Source: Chelydra serpentina
Taxonomy: Eukaryota; Chordata; Testudines; Chelydridae
Assembly (NCBI GenBank): GCA_037349315.1
Contig: JBAIAC010000154.1
Coordinates: 1,302,001-1,366,000 of the forward strand
DNA length: 64,000 nucleotides
Reading direction: 5' to 3'
Shown here: one piece after another, positions 1 through 10,025 of the stretch
Layout: each line of letters starts with the position of its first letter
Numbering within the stretch: the stretch's first letter is position 1
Translations under genes and position numbers: made by a program
Notes under the pieces: model-generated
Seen by the model: the letters and a program-made list of their open reading frames with translations, nothing else
What the model was told of the DNA's origin: nothing
Databases searched by the model: none

Positions 1-1
1 C

Positions 2-1575
2 ACCACAACTCTCAAGCCTAAAGTGTACCATGTTAATTCTCTAAAGCCTTTTTCCCCCGAGAATTGAAGGTTTGTCAGTTTACTGCCCAGGGAGCAGAAG
101 ACGCTGAGTGGCCTGAAGGTGTCTACTATGAAGGGAAAAATGACGGTGCCGTGGAAGAGGTGAACCTCTCAATGACCCTCGGACGTATGCAGCGCCAGCA
201 AATCCAGGAGCTGTGCACTAAATTTGCACCGATGTTCTCAGCCACCCCAGGACTGACCGAACGGGCATACCACTCCATTGACACAGGTAATGCCCACCCA
301 ATTAGAGCCCGACCTTACCGAGTGGCTCCTCACGCCAAAACTGCTATAGAACAGGAGGTTCAAGACATGCTACAGATGGGTATAATCCGTCCCTCTAGCA
401 GTGCATGGGCCTCTCCCGTGGTTCTAGTCCCCAAACCAGATGGGGAAATACGCTTTTGCGTGGACTACCATACGCTAAATGCTGTGACTTGCCCAGACAA
501 CTATCCAATGCCTCGCACAGATGAACTATTGGAGAAACTGGGACGTGCCCAGTTCATCTCCACCTTAGACTTAACCAAGGGGTACTGGCAGGTGCCGCTA
601 GATGAATCCGCCAAGGAAAAGTCAGCCTTCATCACCCATGTCGGGCTGTATGAATTTAATGTGCTCCCTTTCGGGCTGCGGAATGCACCTGCCACATTCC
701 AGAAACTGGTAGATAGTCTCCTAGCGGGATTGGGAGAATCGGCAGTTGCCTATCTTGACGATGTGGCCATATTTTCTGACTCATGGGCCAAACACCTGGA
801 GCATCTCCAGAAGGTCTTTGAGCGCATACGAGAGGCAGGACTAACTGTTAAGGCTAAAAAGTGTCAAATAGGCCTCAACAGAGTGACTTACCTTGGACAC
901 CAGGTGGGTCAAAGAACTATTAACCCCCTACAGGCCAAGGTGGAGGCTATCCAAAAGTGGCCTGTCCCAAAGTCAAAGAAACAGGTCCAATCTTTCTTAG
1001 GCTTGGCCGGATATTACAGGCGATTTGTACCGCACTACAGCCAAATCGCCGCCCCTCTAACTGACCTAACCAGAAAGAACCAGCCAAATGCGGTTCAGTG
1101 GACTGATGAGTGTCGGAAGGCCTTTAATCAGCTTAAAGCAACACTCATGTCTGACCCTGTGCTAAGGGCCCCAGACTTTGATAAACCGTTCCTAGTAACC
1201 ACAGATGCGTCCGAGCGTGGTGTGGGAGCAGTCTTAATGCAGGAAAGACCAGATCAAGAATTCCATCCTGTCGTGTTTCTCAGCAAGAAGCTGTCTGAGA
1301 GGGAAAGCCACTGGTCAATCAGTGAGAAGGAATGTTATGCCATTGTCTACGCTCTGGAAAAGCTACGCCCATACGTTTGGGGACGGCGTTTCCACCTGCA
1401 AACTGACCATGCTGCACTAAAGTGGCTTAATACCGCCAAGGGAAATAACAAAAAACTCCTTCGATGGAGTTTAGCTCTCCAAGATTTTGATTTTGAAATA
1501 CAACACATTTCAGGAGCTTCTAACAAAATGGCTGATGCACTCTCCCGTGAAAGTTTCCCCGAACCAACTGGTTAA
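2..1575 (+). pseudogene. pol: Ty3/Gypsy (Gmr1-type) pol: integrase tail, reverse transcriptase, RNase H
   Basis: Relic of a retrotransposon polyprotein. Bases 2-67 read in frame 2 as an integrase C-terminus (KVYHVNSLKPF) ending at a TGA at 65-67; the reading then moves to the frame of a 503-residue open stretch (64-1575). That stretch has no ATG at its start (TTG at 64), so it is the continuation of a polyprotein and not an independent gene. Residues counted from 64: the RT palm Asp is near 169 (STLDLTKGYWQVPL), YLDD lies at 230-233, the RNase H Asp at 381 (TTDASERGVGAV), the SEKE Glu at 420-423 and the third Asp at 448 (QTDHAALKWL). The frame stops just after RNase H (ADALSRE) with no integrase behind it. 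Integrase before RT is the order known for Gmr1-like elements. One frame change (about 50-66, near a T5C5 run) separates the two parts. Confidence 0.88.
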
Positions 1576-1724
1576 AATCGTCCTTGCAATGTGGACAATA
1601 TTGTTAGTCTTTATCCAGTTATTAGTATATTTGGAGATTCATGTGTCTTATTACTTTGTTTTCTTTTAAAGCTCCAGGAAGAAATCACAGCCAGTGTTTC
1701 ACACTATCGGTGATTTGGGGGGCG
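1576..1724 (+). other. Gypsy 3' untranslated stretch with polypurine tract
   Basis: About 150 bases between the pol stop and the 3' LTR. No coding frame is supported. A G-rich run at 1711-1724 (TGATTTGGGGGGCG) directly before the LTR is in the place of the polypurine tract that primes plus-strand synthesis in LTR retrotransposons. Confidence 0.55.
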
Positions 1725-2541
1725 TGTCATAAATATGAAGGGAAGGGGGAGAGGGTCTGATGCAGTGCTATAAAATCCTCTTTCCAGTAAAGGGTTAAGA
1801 AATGCAGGTAGCCAGACTGACACCTGACCTGGCTGGGCTCTGACCAATAAGGGGACAAGATACTTTCAAACTTTGGGAGGGGGGAAGGTTTTAGTGAGTG
1901 TCTTTGTCTGAGAGAGAGTGATCTTGGAAGACAGAAGGAACCTACAGAAAATCAAACCTCCCTTTTCTGAAGTAAGTTTAGATAGCATAGCGTATAGATT
2001 TCTGTTTATTTTTCTTGGAGTATTCCCTGTGTTAGAAAGGGCAAGGGGGGTGGGGGGAGGTATTCATGGTTTTCTGTAACGTTAAGGTTTTGTCCAGAGG
2101 GGGAAATCTCTCTGAGTGTGGAAATATAGTGCCCTGTGAAATAGTTACCATCCTGATTTTACAGAGATGATTTTACCTTCTTTATTTTTAATAAAATCCT
2201 TCTTTTAAGAAGTTGACTGTTTTCTATAGTGTTAAAACCCAGGGGGTGGATTTTTAGATCACTGTGTAACCAACTGGTTGGGAGATTGTTCTCAAGCTTC
2301 CCCAGGAAAGGGGGTGTACAGCTTGAGGGGGCATTTTGTGGGGGAGGGAAGTTCAAGTGATTCCTTTCCTGGATTCCTGTTAGACATTTGATGGTGGCAG
2401 CAAGAAGCATTTCTCGGGGTGCAGGGAATTTTGTACCTTGGGGGGGGTTTACCCTAAGCTGGTAAAAATAGGCTTAGGGGCTCTGAATGCGGGTCCCCAC
2501 GTCTTTACCCTAGAGTTTAGAGTGGGGAGGGAACCCTGACA
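1725..2541 (+). mobile_element. 3' LTR of the Gypsy element
   Basis: An 817-bp stretch that opens with TGTCATAA and closes with CCCTGACA, so it has the TG...CA ends of an LTR, and it follows the pol relic and its purine tract. A TATAAAA box lies at 1769-1775 and an AATAAA signal at 2190-2195. Antisense pieces with the same terminal sequence (TGTCAGGGTTCCCTCC) are found at 30860 and 56299. The 5' LTR is outside the window, so LTR identity cannot be compared. Confidence 0.75.
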
Positions 2542-2597
2542 CAGGCATTGGGATTATTTACTAGTGTTTCTGGCATTGGAGCATTACTCTGTTCAGA

Positions 2598-2679
2598 GCT
2601 GTGATGGCTGAGTGGTTAAGGCGTTGGAGTTGAAATCCAATAGGGTTCCCCTGCGCAGGTTCAAATCCTGCTCACAGCG
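2598..2679 (+). tRNA. tRNA-Ser (TGA)
   Basis: 82-nt type II tRNA with a long variable arm. The acceptor stem GCTGTGA/TCACAGC pairs perfectly and the discriminator is G, as in Ser tRNAs. The anticodon loop GTTGAAA carries TGA, reading UCA codons. Internal A box (TGGCTGAGTGGTTAAGG) and B box (GGTTCAAATCC) are intact, so Pol III could use it. A T4 run about 10 bases downstream would terminate. It sits 56 bp after the Gypsy LTR and outside the duplicated block. Confidence 0.9.
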
Positions 2680-3088
2680 AGGCCTGTGTTTTAGCCATAC
2701 TTCTAACAAGGGCAATACATCTATACAGACCCCTAAGACACTCTCAATTCTCTCCCCAACCCAAGTGAATCTGGTTCTGCTCCTTTCCTAGAGATGCCTG
2801 GGACACTACCTCACGCCGTGTCCCTGAGGTGTCAGGCAAACTCTCAGCACCATGGAGCATCCTGACATTGATCCTTGTGACCTGTGGGTTTGATTTATTT
2901 TGGTGGGACACGGGACATGTGGAGGATAATTTAAACTCTTAATTTCCTTAGGGTTCGCCTTCAATATACTTGTATGGTGGTTAATTCATCACCATTACAG
3001 GTCTAGTGTATTTATTAGAATAGCACAAGTAAGTCACAGTCTGGTCACCCTTGGTGGGAGGTAAAAGGACAAAGCCCCAAATAGCGGA
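2680..3088. other. Unassigned spacer with a DNA-transposon end
   Basis: No gene seen. Near 3040-3050 the motif GTCTGGTCACCCTT matches the terminal repeat of the short inverted-repeat element seen complete at 44811-44932. Sequence from about 3050 onward is shared with 44945 onward, so this motif marks the left edge of duplicated block A. Confidence 0.5.
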
Positions 3089-3735
3089 AGTGGCCCTATA
3101 CAATCTGTGTCTGGCCAGCGGCAGGACATTAGCACGGCAGGGGAGGGGTGGGTGTGGCAGTGACATCACAAAGACCTTTTGCAGGACCTCGGCCTATTGG
3201 TCAAAGGTGGTGGGGAGGCGGTGACCTCACAGAGACATGCTGACATCAGCCAGGCCAGGCCAGGGGCGAGGGGCCAGGGAAACCTCGGAGACCCCCGTGG
3301 CTTTGCTTCAGCAAGTCTCCTTGTCGGGTCTCTCTTGGAGGACTGAGAGAGTATTAGGGTTCACGTACGTGAGCGCGAGGAGGAACCTCTTTCGAGTTTT
3401 CTCCTTTCCTTTTACGGACTTTCCTAGAAAACAGACGTCCCTGGTTAGACGGTAAGAGCCTCCGAGAGGTTTGGAACCTGTTCAGTCTGATCCATCTGGT
3501 GCCAGCTGAATTCTAGGCATGGAAAACAGTCGCTTCAGGTGGCAGAATTTTATTCCCCACTTGGGATTTTGTCCCTCAGAATCACTGGGGACATTAGGGT
3601 TTGTCCTTTTTGTTTGACCTTTTCCTCCATCCCTCCCTCCTTTCTCTTCATCTCTTACTTCTTTTGTCCTTTCCCCTGTTCCCCTCCCACCACCAGGAGA
3701 GGTGTAGGGGTGTGTGTGTGTGTCTGGTGGGGGGT
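3089..3735 (+). other. Cassette X, copy 1: promoter/first-exon-like duplicated unit
   Basis: About 640 bp also present at 44985-45605 (forward) and about 16380-17010 (inverted). It has inverted CCAAT boxes (ATTGG at 3196-3200), CRE-like TGACATCA at 3161, a TGACCTCA element near 3221, a good splice donor (GACG/GTAAGAG) at 3451/3452, and a long polypyrimidine tract ending CACCAG near 3696, like an intron acceptor. The reading frames inside are short and unconvincing. This may be the 5' end of a multicopy transcription unit or an interspersed repeat; the sequence alone does not decide. In the other two copies the donor reads GTACGA, which is weaker. Confidence 0.45.
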
Positions 3736-4045
3736 GCTCTGCAGATCCCATTGTGTGTGGTCTACCCAAAAATGTGGGGCTGAAATAGTGCTCGGACAGT
3801 GATCCCCACCGGTGACCTGGGCCATCCTTTGGGCTCTCTGGTGAGAGACCTGTGCCACCCCTCGGTCTCTACCCTGATTGGCTGAGCAGGGAGTTATTGA
3901 CAGGGAGGGGACTCAGGTCCTTGTTCTCTTTTAAGACCAAGTAAATAAGTCATAACCAGTCACATGTGTGATGAATTTTGCTGTTTCTCTGCATTAATTG
4001 TAGAGATTGAGGGATGTTAAGGTAAGAAAGGACCATTATGTGCAT
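3736..4045. other. Duplicated spacer, no gene seen
   Basis: Matches about 45640-45920 closely and belongs to the block A/block B duplication. It contains a CCAAT-type ATTGG near 3877. No open frame, tRNA or repeat family recognised. Confidence 0.4.
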
Positions 4046-4487
4046 CTTTAGGACTTTAGGGGACTGGAGCACATGACTTATGAGGAGAGGCTGAGGGAAC
4101 TGGGATTGTTTAGCCTGCAGAAGAGAAGAGTGAGGGGGGATTTGATAGCTGCTTTCAACTACCTAAAAGGGGGTTCCAAAGAGGATGGATCTAGACTGTT
4201 CTCAGTGGTAGAAGATGACAGAACAAGGAGTAATGGTCTCAAGTTGCAGAGGGGGAGGTTTAGGTTGGATATTAGGAAAAACTTTTTCACTAGTAGGGTG
4301 GTGAAGCACTGGAATGGGTTACCTAGGGAGGTGGTGGAATCTCCTTCCTTAGAGGTTTTTAAGGTCAGGCTTAACAAAGCCCTGGCTGGGATGATTTAGT
4401 TGGGTTTGGTCCTGCTTTGAGCAGGGGGTTGGACTAGATGACCCCCTGAGGTCCCTTCCAACCCTGAGATTCTGTGATTCTATGATC
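4046..4487 (+). mobile_element. CR1 LINE, 5'-truncated 3' end
   Basis: An intact-frame stretch (4073-4396) encodes the C-terminus of a CR1 ORF2 protein: [12 protein letters not shown] near the start, then the [19 protein letters not shown] motif typical of the end of CR1 ORF2. The 3' tail has the CR1 signature (GACTAGATGACCCCCTGAGG) and ends in ATTCTGTGATTCTATGAT-like short repeats. 5' truncation is usual for CR1. The same insertion is in block B at 45924-46361, so it predates the duplication. Confidence 0.88.
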
Positions 4488-4734
4488 CAGTCGCACCTCC
4501 TGTATAAGCCAGGCCCTAGCATGTCACCAAGTGGTTCCTGTAGCCAACCATAGCATGGGACTGAGCCAGAGCACGTCTTTTGGAACGACATCCACATGCA
4601 TTAGAGCCAGCTGGCTAACAGAAAATCTTTCTTCTGCAGGGACGTGGGGTTAAGGGACAGGGAGGAAAAGACATGGAGGCTATGTCTAAAGTTAGAGCCG
4701 CGAGGCCAGGATAACCGGGGCTAGGTGCCAGGAT
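4488..4734. other. Duplicated spacer, no gene seen
   Basis: Shared with 46362-46600 in block B with scattered substitutions. I recognise no gene or repeat family here. Confidence 0.35.
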
Positions 4735-4880
4735 TGGCTATCAGAAGACCTGCCGTTTTCTGTTCCTGGCTTTGGGACCATGAGCGAGTCGCTTCACCCC
4801 TGGGTGCCTCGGTTTCCCCAACTATCAAATAGAGCTAATCAAGGTTTTGTTTGTTCTCCCCATTTTACAGGGTGGAAACT
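4735..4880 (+). mobile_element. MIR-type SINE fragment
   Basis: The order 'CCTGGCTTTGGGACCATGAG ... GTCGCTTCACC ... TGCCTCGGTTTCC ... CCATTTTACAGG' follows the core and 3' part of MIR SINEs (the usual wording being 'TGTGACCTTGGGCAAGTCAC ... GTGCCTCAGTTTCC'). The tRNA-like head is missing or decayed. The paralogue is at about 46600-46755. Confidence 0.7.
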
Positions 4881-5510
4881 GAGACACTGTTGGGACCTGT
4901 CTACGCTACAGGTCTGTCGTGCATTTGTAAGCTGCTGACCCCCACATGTTGTTCAGAGCCTGTGGACAACACAGCTCCCAAAGGTGTGTTTGTTCTGTTA
5001 TTATCCCCTATGGACCAGCAGGGCTGGACGGCCTTTTCTCATGGTGCTGTGGGAGCAGGTCCTGGGGACTAAGGGTCTGAAGACGCTCTCAAGGACTAAT
5101 TATTTTTAATAATTTTTATCAATGAATGGGGAGAAAACATCCAATCACTGCTGATAAGATTGGTGGGGGACAAAATACTGGCAGAGTGGTAATTACTGAT
5201 GAGGAGAGGGCAGTGATACAGAGCGATCTGGCTCATTCGGCAAGCTGGGCCCATTCAAAGGAAATAAGTTTGACCAGAGCCAAATGCAAAGTCCGATCCC
5301 TAGCAAGGCCCACCCCTCTTCACCCATCCCCCAGGGGTCACTATATTACTGCACACAACTGTCAATCAATGCAGTTGTAGATAAATCTCTGCATTACGCA
5401 TTTTTGTATAACTTTTATATGACTTTGTATTGAACCTTGGTAATATGTTATAGCGGGCCCCTAAGGTAGTATAATTAAGGTTAAAGAAAAATGTCTTTTT
5501 GCTAGAAGTA
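4881..5510. other. Duplicated spacer, no gene seen
   Basis: Matches block B at 46756-47185, after which the copies differ: block B carries an extra stretch of about 340 bp (47188-47525) that this copy lacks. Both copies resume at CCCCTCTTCACCCATCCCCC. No gene recognised. Confidence 0.4.
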
Positions 5511-5630
5511 GAATAAGATCTTCCCCCCAAAATCGGGACAGGGGGTGGGCGGTAATAGGAACCTATATAAGAAAAAGACGTAAAAATCAGGACTGTCCCT
5601 ATAAAATGGGGACATCTGGTCACCCTACCC
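5511..5630 (-). mobile_element. Short inverted-repeat DNA element (nonautonomous)
   Basis: Ends in CATCTGGTCACCCTA and contains the wording GACAGGGGGTGGG ... CCTATATAAG ... GACTGTCCCTATAAAATGGGGACA shared with the element at 44811-44932 and those at 17375-17741 and 47735-47845. The terminal motif TCTGGTCACCCT is the reverse complement of the AGGGTGACCAGA end of the complete copy. The left end is decayed. Superfamily not assigned. Confidence 0.6.
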
Positions 5631-6022
5631 CCAGCCCAGAGACAAGCAGCAAAAAGGACCAATGGACACTGTCCCAGATTTTGGGCCGCACAGTGAGCCC
5701 TCCTACTCACACCCCCCGCAGGCCGCACAGTGAGCCCATCCAGGCAGCATGTTGTGCCGGCCTGCTGTAGACAAAGAGCCAGTAGAGAGGAGTTTTGTTC
5801 ATTGACTTGTCGGCTTAAACACTCCCCTTCACTCTATTCTCAGACAAACACTAGTATTAACTGTTTGCTACTGATGGGTTTAGAAAGCATTTGTCGAGTG
5901 GAAGACGCCATTTCTGGGGGATTGTTCCCAAGACCCAGAACTTTGTGTTCAACCATCTCCCAGCTTCCTTGGTGAAGATAAAACTGAGGTTTCTTTGCAG
6001 TGTACAGAATAAAGTAGCTTTT

Positions 6023-6095
6023 CACCCCAGATGGGACTTGAACCCACAATCTCTGGCTTAGGAAGCCAATGCCTTATCCATTAGGCCACTGGGGC
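6023..6095 (-). tRNA. tRNA-Arg (CCT)
   Basis: 73 nt on the minus strand. Acceptor GCCCCAG/CTGGGGT pairs fully (G1-U72 wobble), discriminator G. Anticodon loop TTCCTAA carries CCT (AGG codons). D arm GGCCTAATGGATAAGGC and T arm GTGGG-TTCAAGT-CCCAT are intact, giving usable A and B boxes. The near-identical paralogue is at 48240-48312 and a decayed inverted third copy at 42985-43057, all in the same surrounding sequence. A clear T4 terminator is not seen immediately downstream. Confidence 0.9.
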
Positions 6096-6252
6096 CCTGA
6101 TGTATACAGCTGCTGGAGGGATGGAAATTCTCTCTCATAATTGCACATTCCTCACATTCGCTAGGAAGCCAAATACCCCCTTTATGCGCCTTACAGAAAT
6201 GTCGGTATCCTCTGTCAGCGAGGCAACTGGGCAGGTCGCTGACAGAGCTGAG

Positions 6253-7026
6253 CCTGTCGTATGAAAGGAGACTCAAGGAGCTTGGTTTGTTTACCTTAAC
6301 CAAAAGAAGGCTGAGGGGAGATATGATTGCTCTCTTTAAATATATCAGAGGGATAAATACCAGGGAGGGAGAGGAATTATTTCAGCTCAGTACCAATGTG
6401 GACACAAGAACAAATGGATATAAACTGGCCATCAGGAAGTTTAGACTGGAAATTAGACGAAGGTTTCTAACCATCAGAGGAGTGAAGTTCTGGAACAGCC
6501 TTCCAAGGGAAGCAGTGGGGGCAAAAGACCTAACTGGCTTCAAGATTAAGCTAGATACGTTTATGGAGGGGATGGTTTGATGGGATAACATGATCTTAGT
6601 CAAAGGTCAATTAATTGCCATCAGTGGTAAATAGGACCAATGGTCAATGATGGGATGTTAGAAGTTACTACAGAGAACTTTTTCCTGGGTGTCTGGCTGG
6701 TGAGTCTTGCCCACATGCTCGGGGTTCAGCTGATCACCATATTTGGGGTCGGGAAGGAATTTTCCTCCAGGGTAGATTGGCAGAGGCCCTGGAGGTTTTT
6801 TTGCCTTCCTCTGCAGCATGGGGCACGGGTCACTTACTGGAGGATTCTCTGCATCTTGAAGTCTTTAAACCATGATTTGAGGACTTCAATAGCTGAGACA
6901 TAGGTGAGAGGATTATTCCAGGAGTGGGTGGGTGAGATTCTGTGGCCTGCATTGTGCAGGAGGTCAGACTAGATGATCATAATGGTCCCTTCTGACCTAA
7001 AAGTCTATGAGTCTATGAGTCTATGA
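6253..7026 (+). mobile_element. CR1 LINE insertion unique to block A
   Basis: 5'-truncated CR1 whose frame reads LSYERRLKELGLFTLTKRRL and then FWNSLPREAVGAKDLTGFKI, the C-terminus of CR1 ORF2 (coding up to about 6578). The 3' end has CAGACTAGATGATCATAATGG and terminal TCTATGAG repeats. Block B (48470) and the inverted copy (near 42830) are both uninterrupted at this point (GAGCTGAGCCCCACC and its counterpart), so the insertion followed the duplications. Confidence 0.9.
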
Positions 7027-7306
7027 GCCCCACCTTTCTGCAGCCATCTTTAGAGAAGAATCCCATCCCAGAGTCACCCCTCCCTCCGTCAGAACCTCCA
7101 CGGCTGTGGCTCCCAGTGGCAGTAGGATGATTAGGGGGCGAATCCAGGGCTGGAAGCGGGGTCAGGTCAGCCTGTGAGGCGTAACCAGGTGGGGCAGACC
7201 CAGGGTGAGGTTGTGGGCTGCTGGTCGGTCGTTGTGATCAGAGCTCTAGATCAAAGCTGCACAGCGACCTGACACCCAGGGTTACAAGGCCGACATAGTG
7301 ACCCCC

Positions 7307-8352
7307 TGTGACAGCATGGGCTTTTCCTTGTTGCCTATGGGGGTTTTCTTGGTTCCCTAGGGGTTGCATGCAGAGGGGGTGGGACTCAGTTTCCCTGGGT
7401 GTTACGGGTGTAACGAGGTGATGGGAGAGGGAGTTTGTTGTTACAGGGGACTGGCAAGGGGACTGGGGACCCCACCATGGACGTGGCGACAGGTGACCCG
7501 GAAGCCAGCTCAGGAGTCCGCAGCCGGTCCTGGTCAGTGGGAGAACAACGGGCTGCGAAGAGAGGAGCCCCGGGGGCCTAACCAGCCGGTTCCAGCCAGA
7601 GGGGGCAGAGAGGAGAAGAGGCCCAGATGACCCTGTTTGCAGGGCTGTTTACCTGGAGAGAAGAGACTGAACAAAGGTGGGGCTTGGGGCCAGTGATATC
7701 CCCCGCCCAGTGGGGCAGCAGGGGGGCGGGAGCTCCAGTGGCGTAGCCAGGGGGGGATTAGGGGGAGCGGCTGCTCCCCCTGTGAGCACAAGCGGCGGCG
7801 CCCAAGCCCCGCTGCCGGAGCTGGGCTCGGGCGGGGATTTAAAAGGCCCGCTGCTCCCCGCGGCTGCAGGAGCCGTGGGCCTTTGAAATCCCCGCCCGAG
7901 CCCAGCTGCCGGAGCTCCGGCGGCACTTTAAAGGGCCCGGGGCTCCCCGCAGCGGCTGGAGCTGCGGGCCCTTTAAATCACCGCCGGGGAAGCCGGTCCG
8001 GTCCGGCACGGCGTACTGACTCTTGCCGGGACCGGACCGGACCGGCTTACTTTAACCTCTGGGAGGACCCGGAGCACCTCCCGGAGGCACCGCCAGGTGA
8101 GTACAGGGGGAGCCTGGGGAGGTGCCTTTTTATAGCACCGCTCCCCATGTGCTCCGGACCTGCCTACGCTACTGGGGGGCTCTGGGCTGGGGAGAGGGAG
8201 CAGGCAGAGCCCACCGGGATACAGGAGAGAGCTGGATGTGCTGGGCTGGGGGGAGGCCAGGCCTGAGGCCCTGAGAGTTCCTGTGCTGTGTTCAACGCTC
8301 AATAATCCCTCCTGTGTTACGCTGGCTGAGAGTCACTCTGGTCTAGAGAACA
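7307..8352 (+). mobile_element. LTR-like repeat with internal GC-rich insertion
   Basis: Begins TGTGACAGCATGGG and ends TCTAGAGAACA, with a poly(A)-type signal near the end (AATAAT here, AATAAA in the copy at 48739-49743). These are LTR-style ends, but no internal retroviral sequence adjoins it. From about 7735 it contains CAGTGGCGTAGCCAGG, the start of a GC-rich element. No coding capacity is supported despite short open frames. Confidence 0.5.
7991..8047. repeat. GC-rich inverted repeat (hairpin)
   Basis: The arm AGCCGGTCCGGTCCGG at 7991-8006 is reverse complementary to CCGGACCGGACCGGCT ending near 8046, with a loop of roughly 20-25 bases. The counterpart in block B is at about 49428-49485 with a changed left flank. 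It lies inside the LTR-like repeat. Confidence 0.7.
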
Positions 8353-8368
8353 GGGGGGCAGAGATAAT

Positions 8369-8914
8369 ATGGCACAGTTCGGGCTTTCAGACATTTTGGT
8401 TGACTGTCAGGTTTAATGTTCAATGTCACAGTGATTCCCTTCATACTTCCCAGATCCTCTCCAAAAACAGCCGCATGTTTCCTTAGTACAGCGGTGAGAC
8501 CGGTTTCTCCTTTAGTCATTCGGTGCACTTCTGCCCAATTCAGCTGAACCTTCCCAAGCCAAGACCGACCCATTAAGGCTGGGTAATTACCTCTCACCAC
8601 AAACAGCGGCAATTTAGCAGCCTGGCCATTGAACTCCACCTTAACATCAATAGTGCCCAACATGGGCACAGCTTCTCCCGTATGCGTCTTCAGAACAGTT
8701 TTTGTTGCCTTAAGCGGAAGATGCTGTAGCTTTTCTTTATACACAGTCTCGGAGCCCAGCGAGACGGCTGCACCGGTGTCCAGTTCCATGCGTGTAGGTT
8801 TGCCATCCAACAACGGGGCTCCCCAGTATCCATGTGAGCCCATTGCCAAAGACAAAACGTGCAGCGGCACTTCTTCTTGCGATGAGGTGTCACCTTGGCC
8901 ATCCTGGGTCTGCT
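8369..8914 (-). pseudogene. pol: Gypsy aspartic protease with broken RT start
   Basis: Minus-strand frame (open 8870-8343). The protease active-site motif ELDTGAAVS puts Asp near residue 31 counted from 8870, followed by PLFVVRG and ALMGRSWLGK, typical of Gypsy proteases. From about residue 128 (TAVLRKHAAVFGEDLG) it runs into the start of a reverse transcriptase and is cut at KARTVPYYL; bases below 8369 are host sequence matching block B. The RT, RNase H and integrase are absent. This element is different from the one at the left edge. Confidence 0.82.
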
Positions 8915-9684
8915 CTAGGGTATGCAGGTTCCCTTCTTGCTCGGCCAGAGCACAGGCCTCTTTTTCTTCTGTTTACAGTCACACTCAATGTGTCCCTTTT
9001 TGCCACAGTGTCGACACACCAGGTCCTTACACCAGCATTGTGATGCCCGGTGACCCGGCTTACCACAGCGGTAACATTCCTGACTGTGCACAGTTTTGTG
9101 GGTTGGTTCTTGTGACACCTTATGCACCCTAGGGGATGCACCGATGTATTGCGCCTCCTTTGTAGCCGGTTCCATGGAGACCGCAATAGCAACAGCCTTG
9201 TGTAAGGTAAGCTGAGACTCTGTCAATAGGCGCTTCCGTATAGCGTCACTGTGCAGGCCACACACGAACCTGTCACGCAGGGCATCATTTAACATCTCCT
9301 TACAGTCACAGTGTTCCGCAAGCCTTTTTAAAGTTGCTACAAATTGTACAACTGGTTCATCTTCTTTTTGGTCTCTTTTGTGGAACCCACTATATCTTTC
9401 AGCAGTTACCAGTGGTTTGGGGGGAAATGGGACCCCAGGATTCCCACAATGTCACTGTAAGATTTGGTCTCAGGCTTAACAGGGTGTAGTGAGCTGCGTC
9501 GCAGGGAGTAGGTTTTAGCCCCCACAACACTTAAGAATATTGGCACCTTCTTCTCTTCTGTAATGTCATTGGCAATCACAAAAAGCTCCAAACGCTCAGT
9601 ACACACGTGCCATTGCACTATGTTCTCCTCAAAGGGGTCCAGTGGCCCTGTAAGTGTAGCTGTGGGTTTAGTTTCAGGTTTCAC
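8915..9684 (-). pseudogene. gag: Gypsy gag relic with two zinc knuckles
   Basis: Minus strand, upstream of the protease relic. The first open frame (9684-9406) has a capsid-like start (ENIVQWHVCTERLELFVIAN); the frame then changes near 9415 and the second (9295-8915) continues gag. Two CX2CX4HX4C knuckles are visible in the second frame: Cys74-Cys77-His82-Cys87 and Cys94-Cys97-His102-Cys107, the RNA-binding part of nucleocapsid. At least one frame break lies between the halves, so it is not an intact gene. Confidence 0.82.
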
Positions 9685-9831
9685 AGTCAGTGCCGAACAA
9701 GCCAGTTCTCACCCCCTTCCAACGGCTAAATGATTTTGGTCGGGTTTTTTTTCTTTTCTCTTTTTACCTTGACTTCTACTTCCCTCTGTTGCTGGGGCAG
9801 CACAGGGATCCCGTCCTCGTCGCCACTTCGT

Positions 9832-10025
9832 TGTATCCTTGGGGCAGCAGGTTTAGGAAGAAATCATTTAACACACAGAGAGCTGAGAGCCATGGAAGCA
9901 GCCATTTATTTTCACACACTGAGCTGACCAAACCAACCAAAACTGGCTGGGCTATCCCCTAATAATCTAATTCAGTTGCATAGCAACAACAAGGTGCTAT
10001 TACCACGACAACCAAATACACAACA
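9832..10025 (-). mobile_element. Probable 5' LTR of the Gypsy gag-pro element
   Basis: On the minus strand it begins TGTTGTGTATTTGG at 10025 and ends GGATACA at 9832, with an AATAAA signal near 9912. Just downstream is TGGCGACGAGGAC (about 9813-9826), in the place of a primer-binding site, before gag. The 10025/10026 boundary coincides exactly with the point where sequence shared with 50446 resumes. The short length (194 bp) and lack of a second LTR keep this tentative. Confidence 0.55.

Noticed and set aside
7534..8302. Several 100-130 codon frames
   Set aside because: Lie in the LTR-like repeat and its GC-rich insertion; proline- and glycine-rich products with no family.
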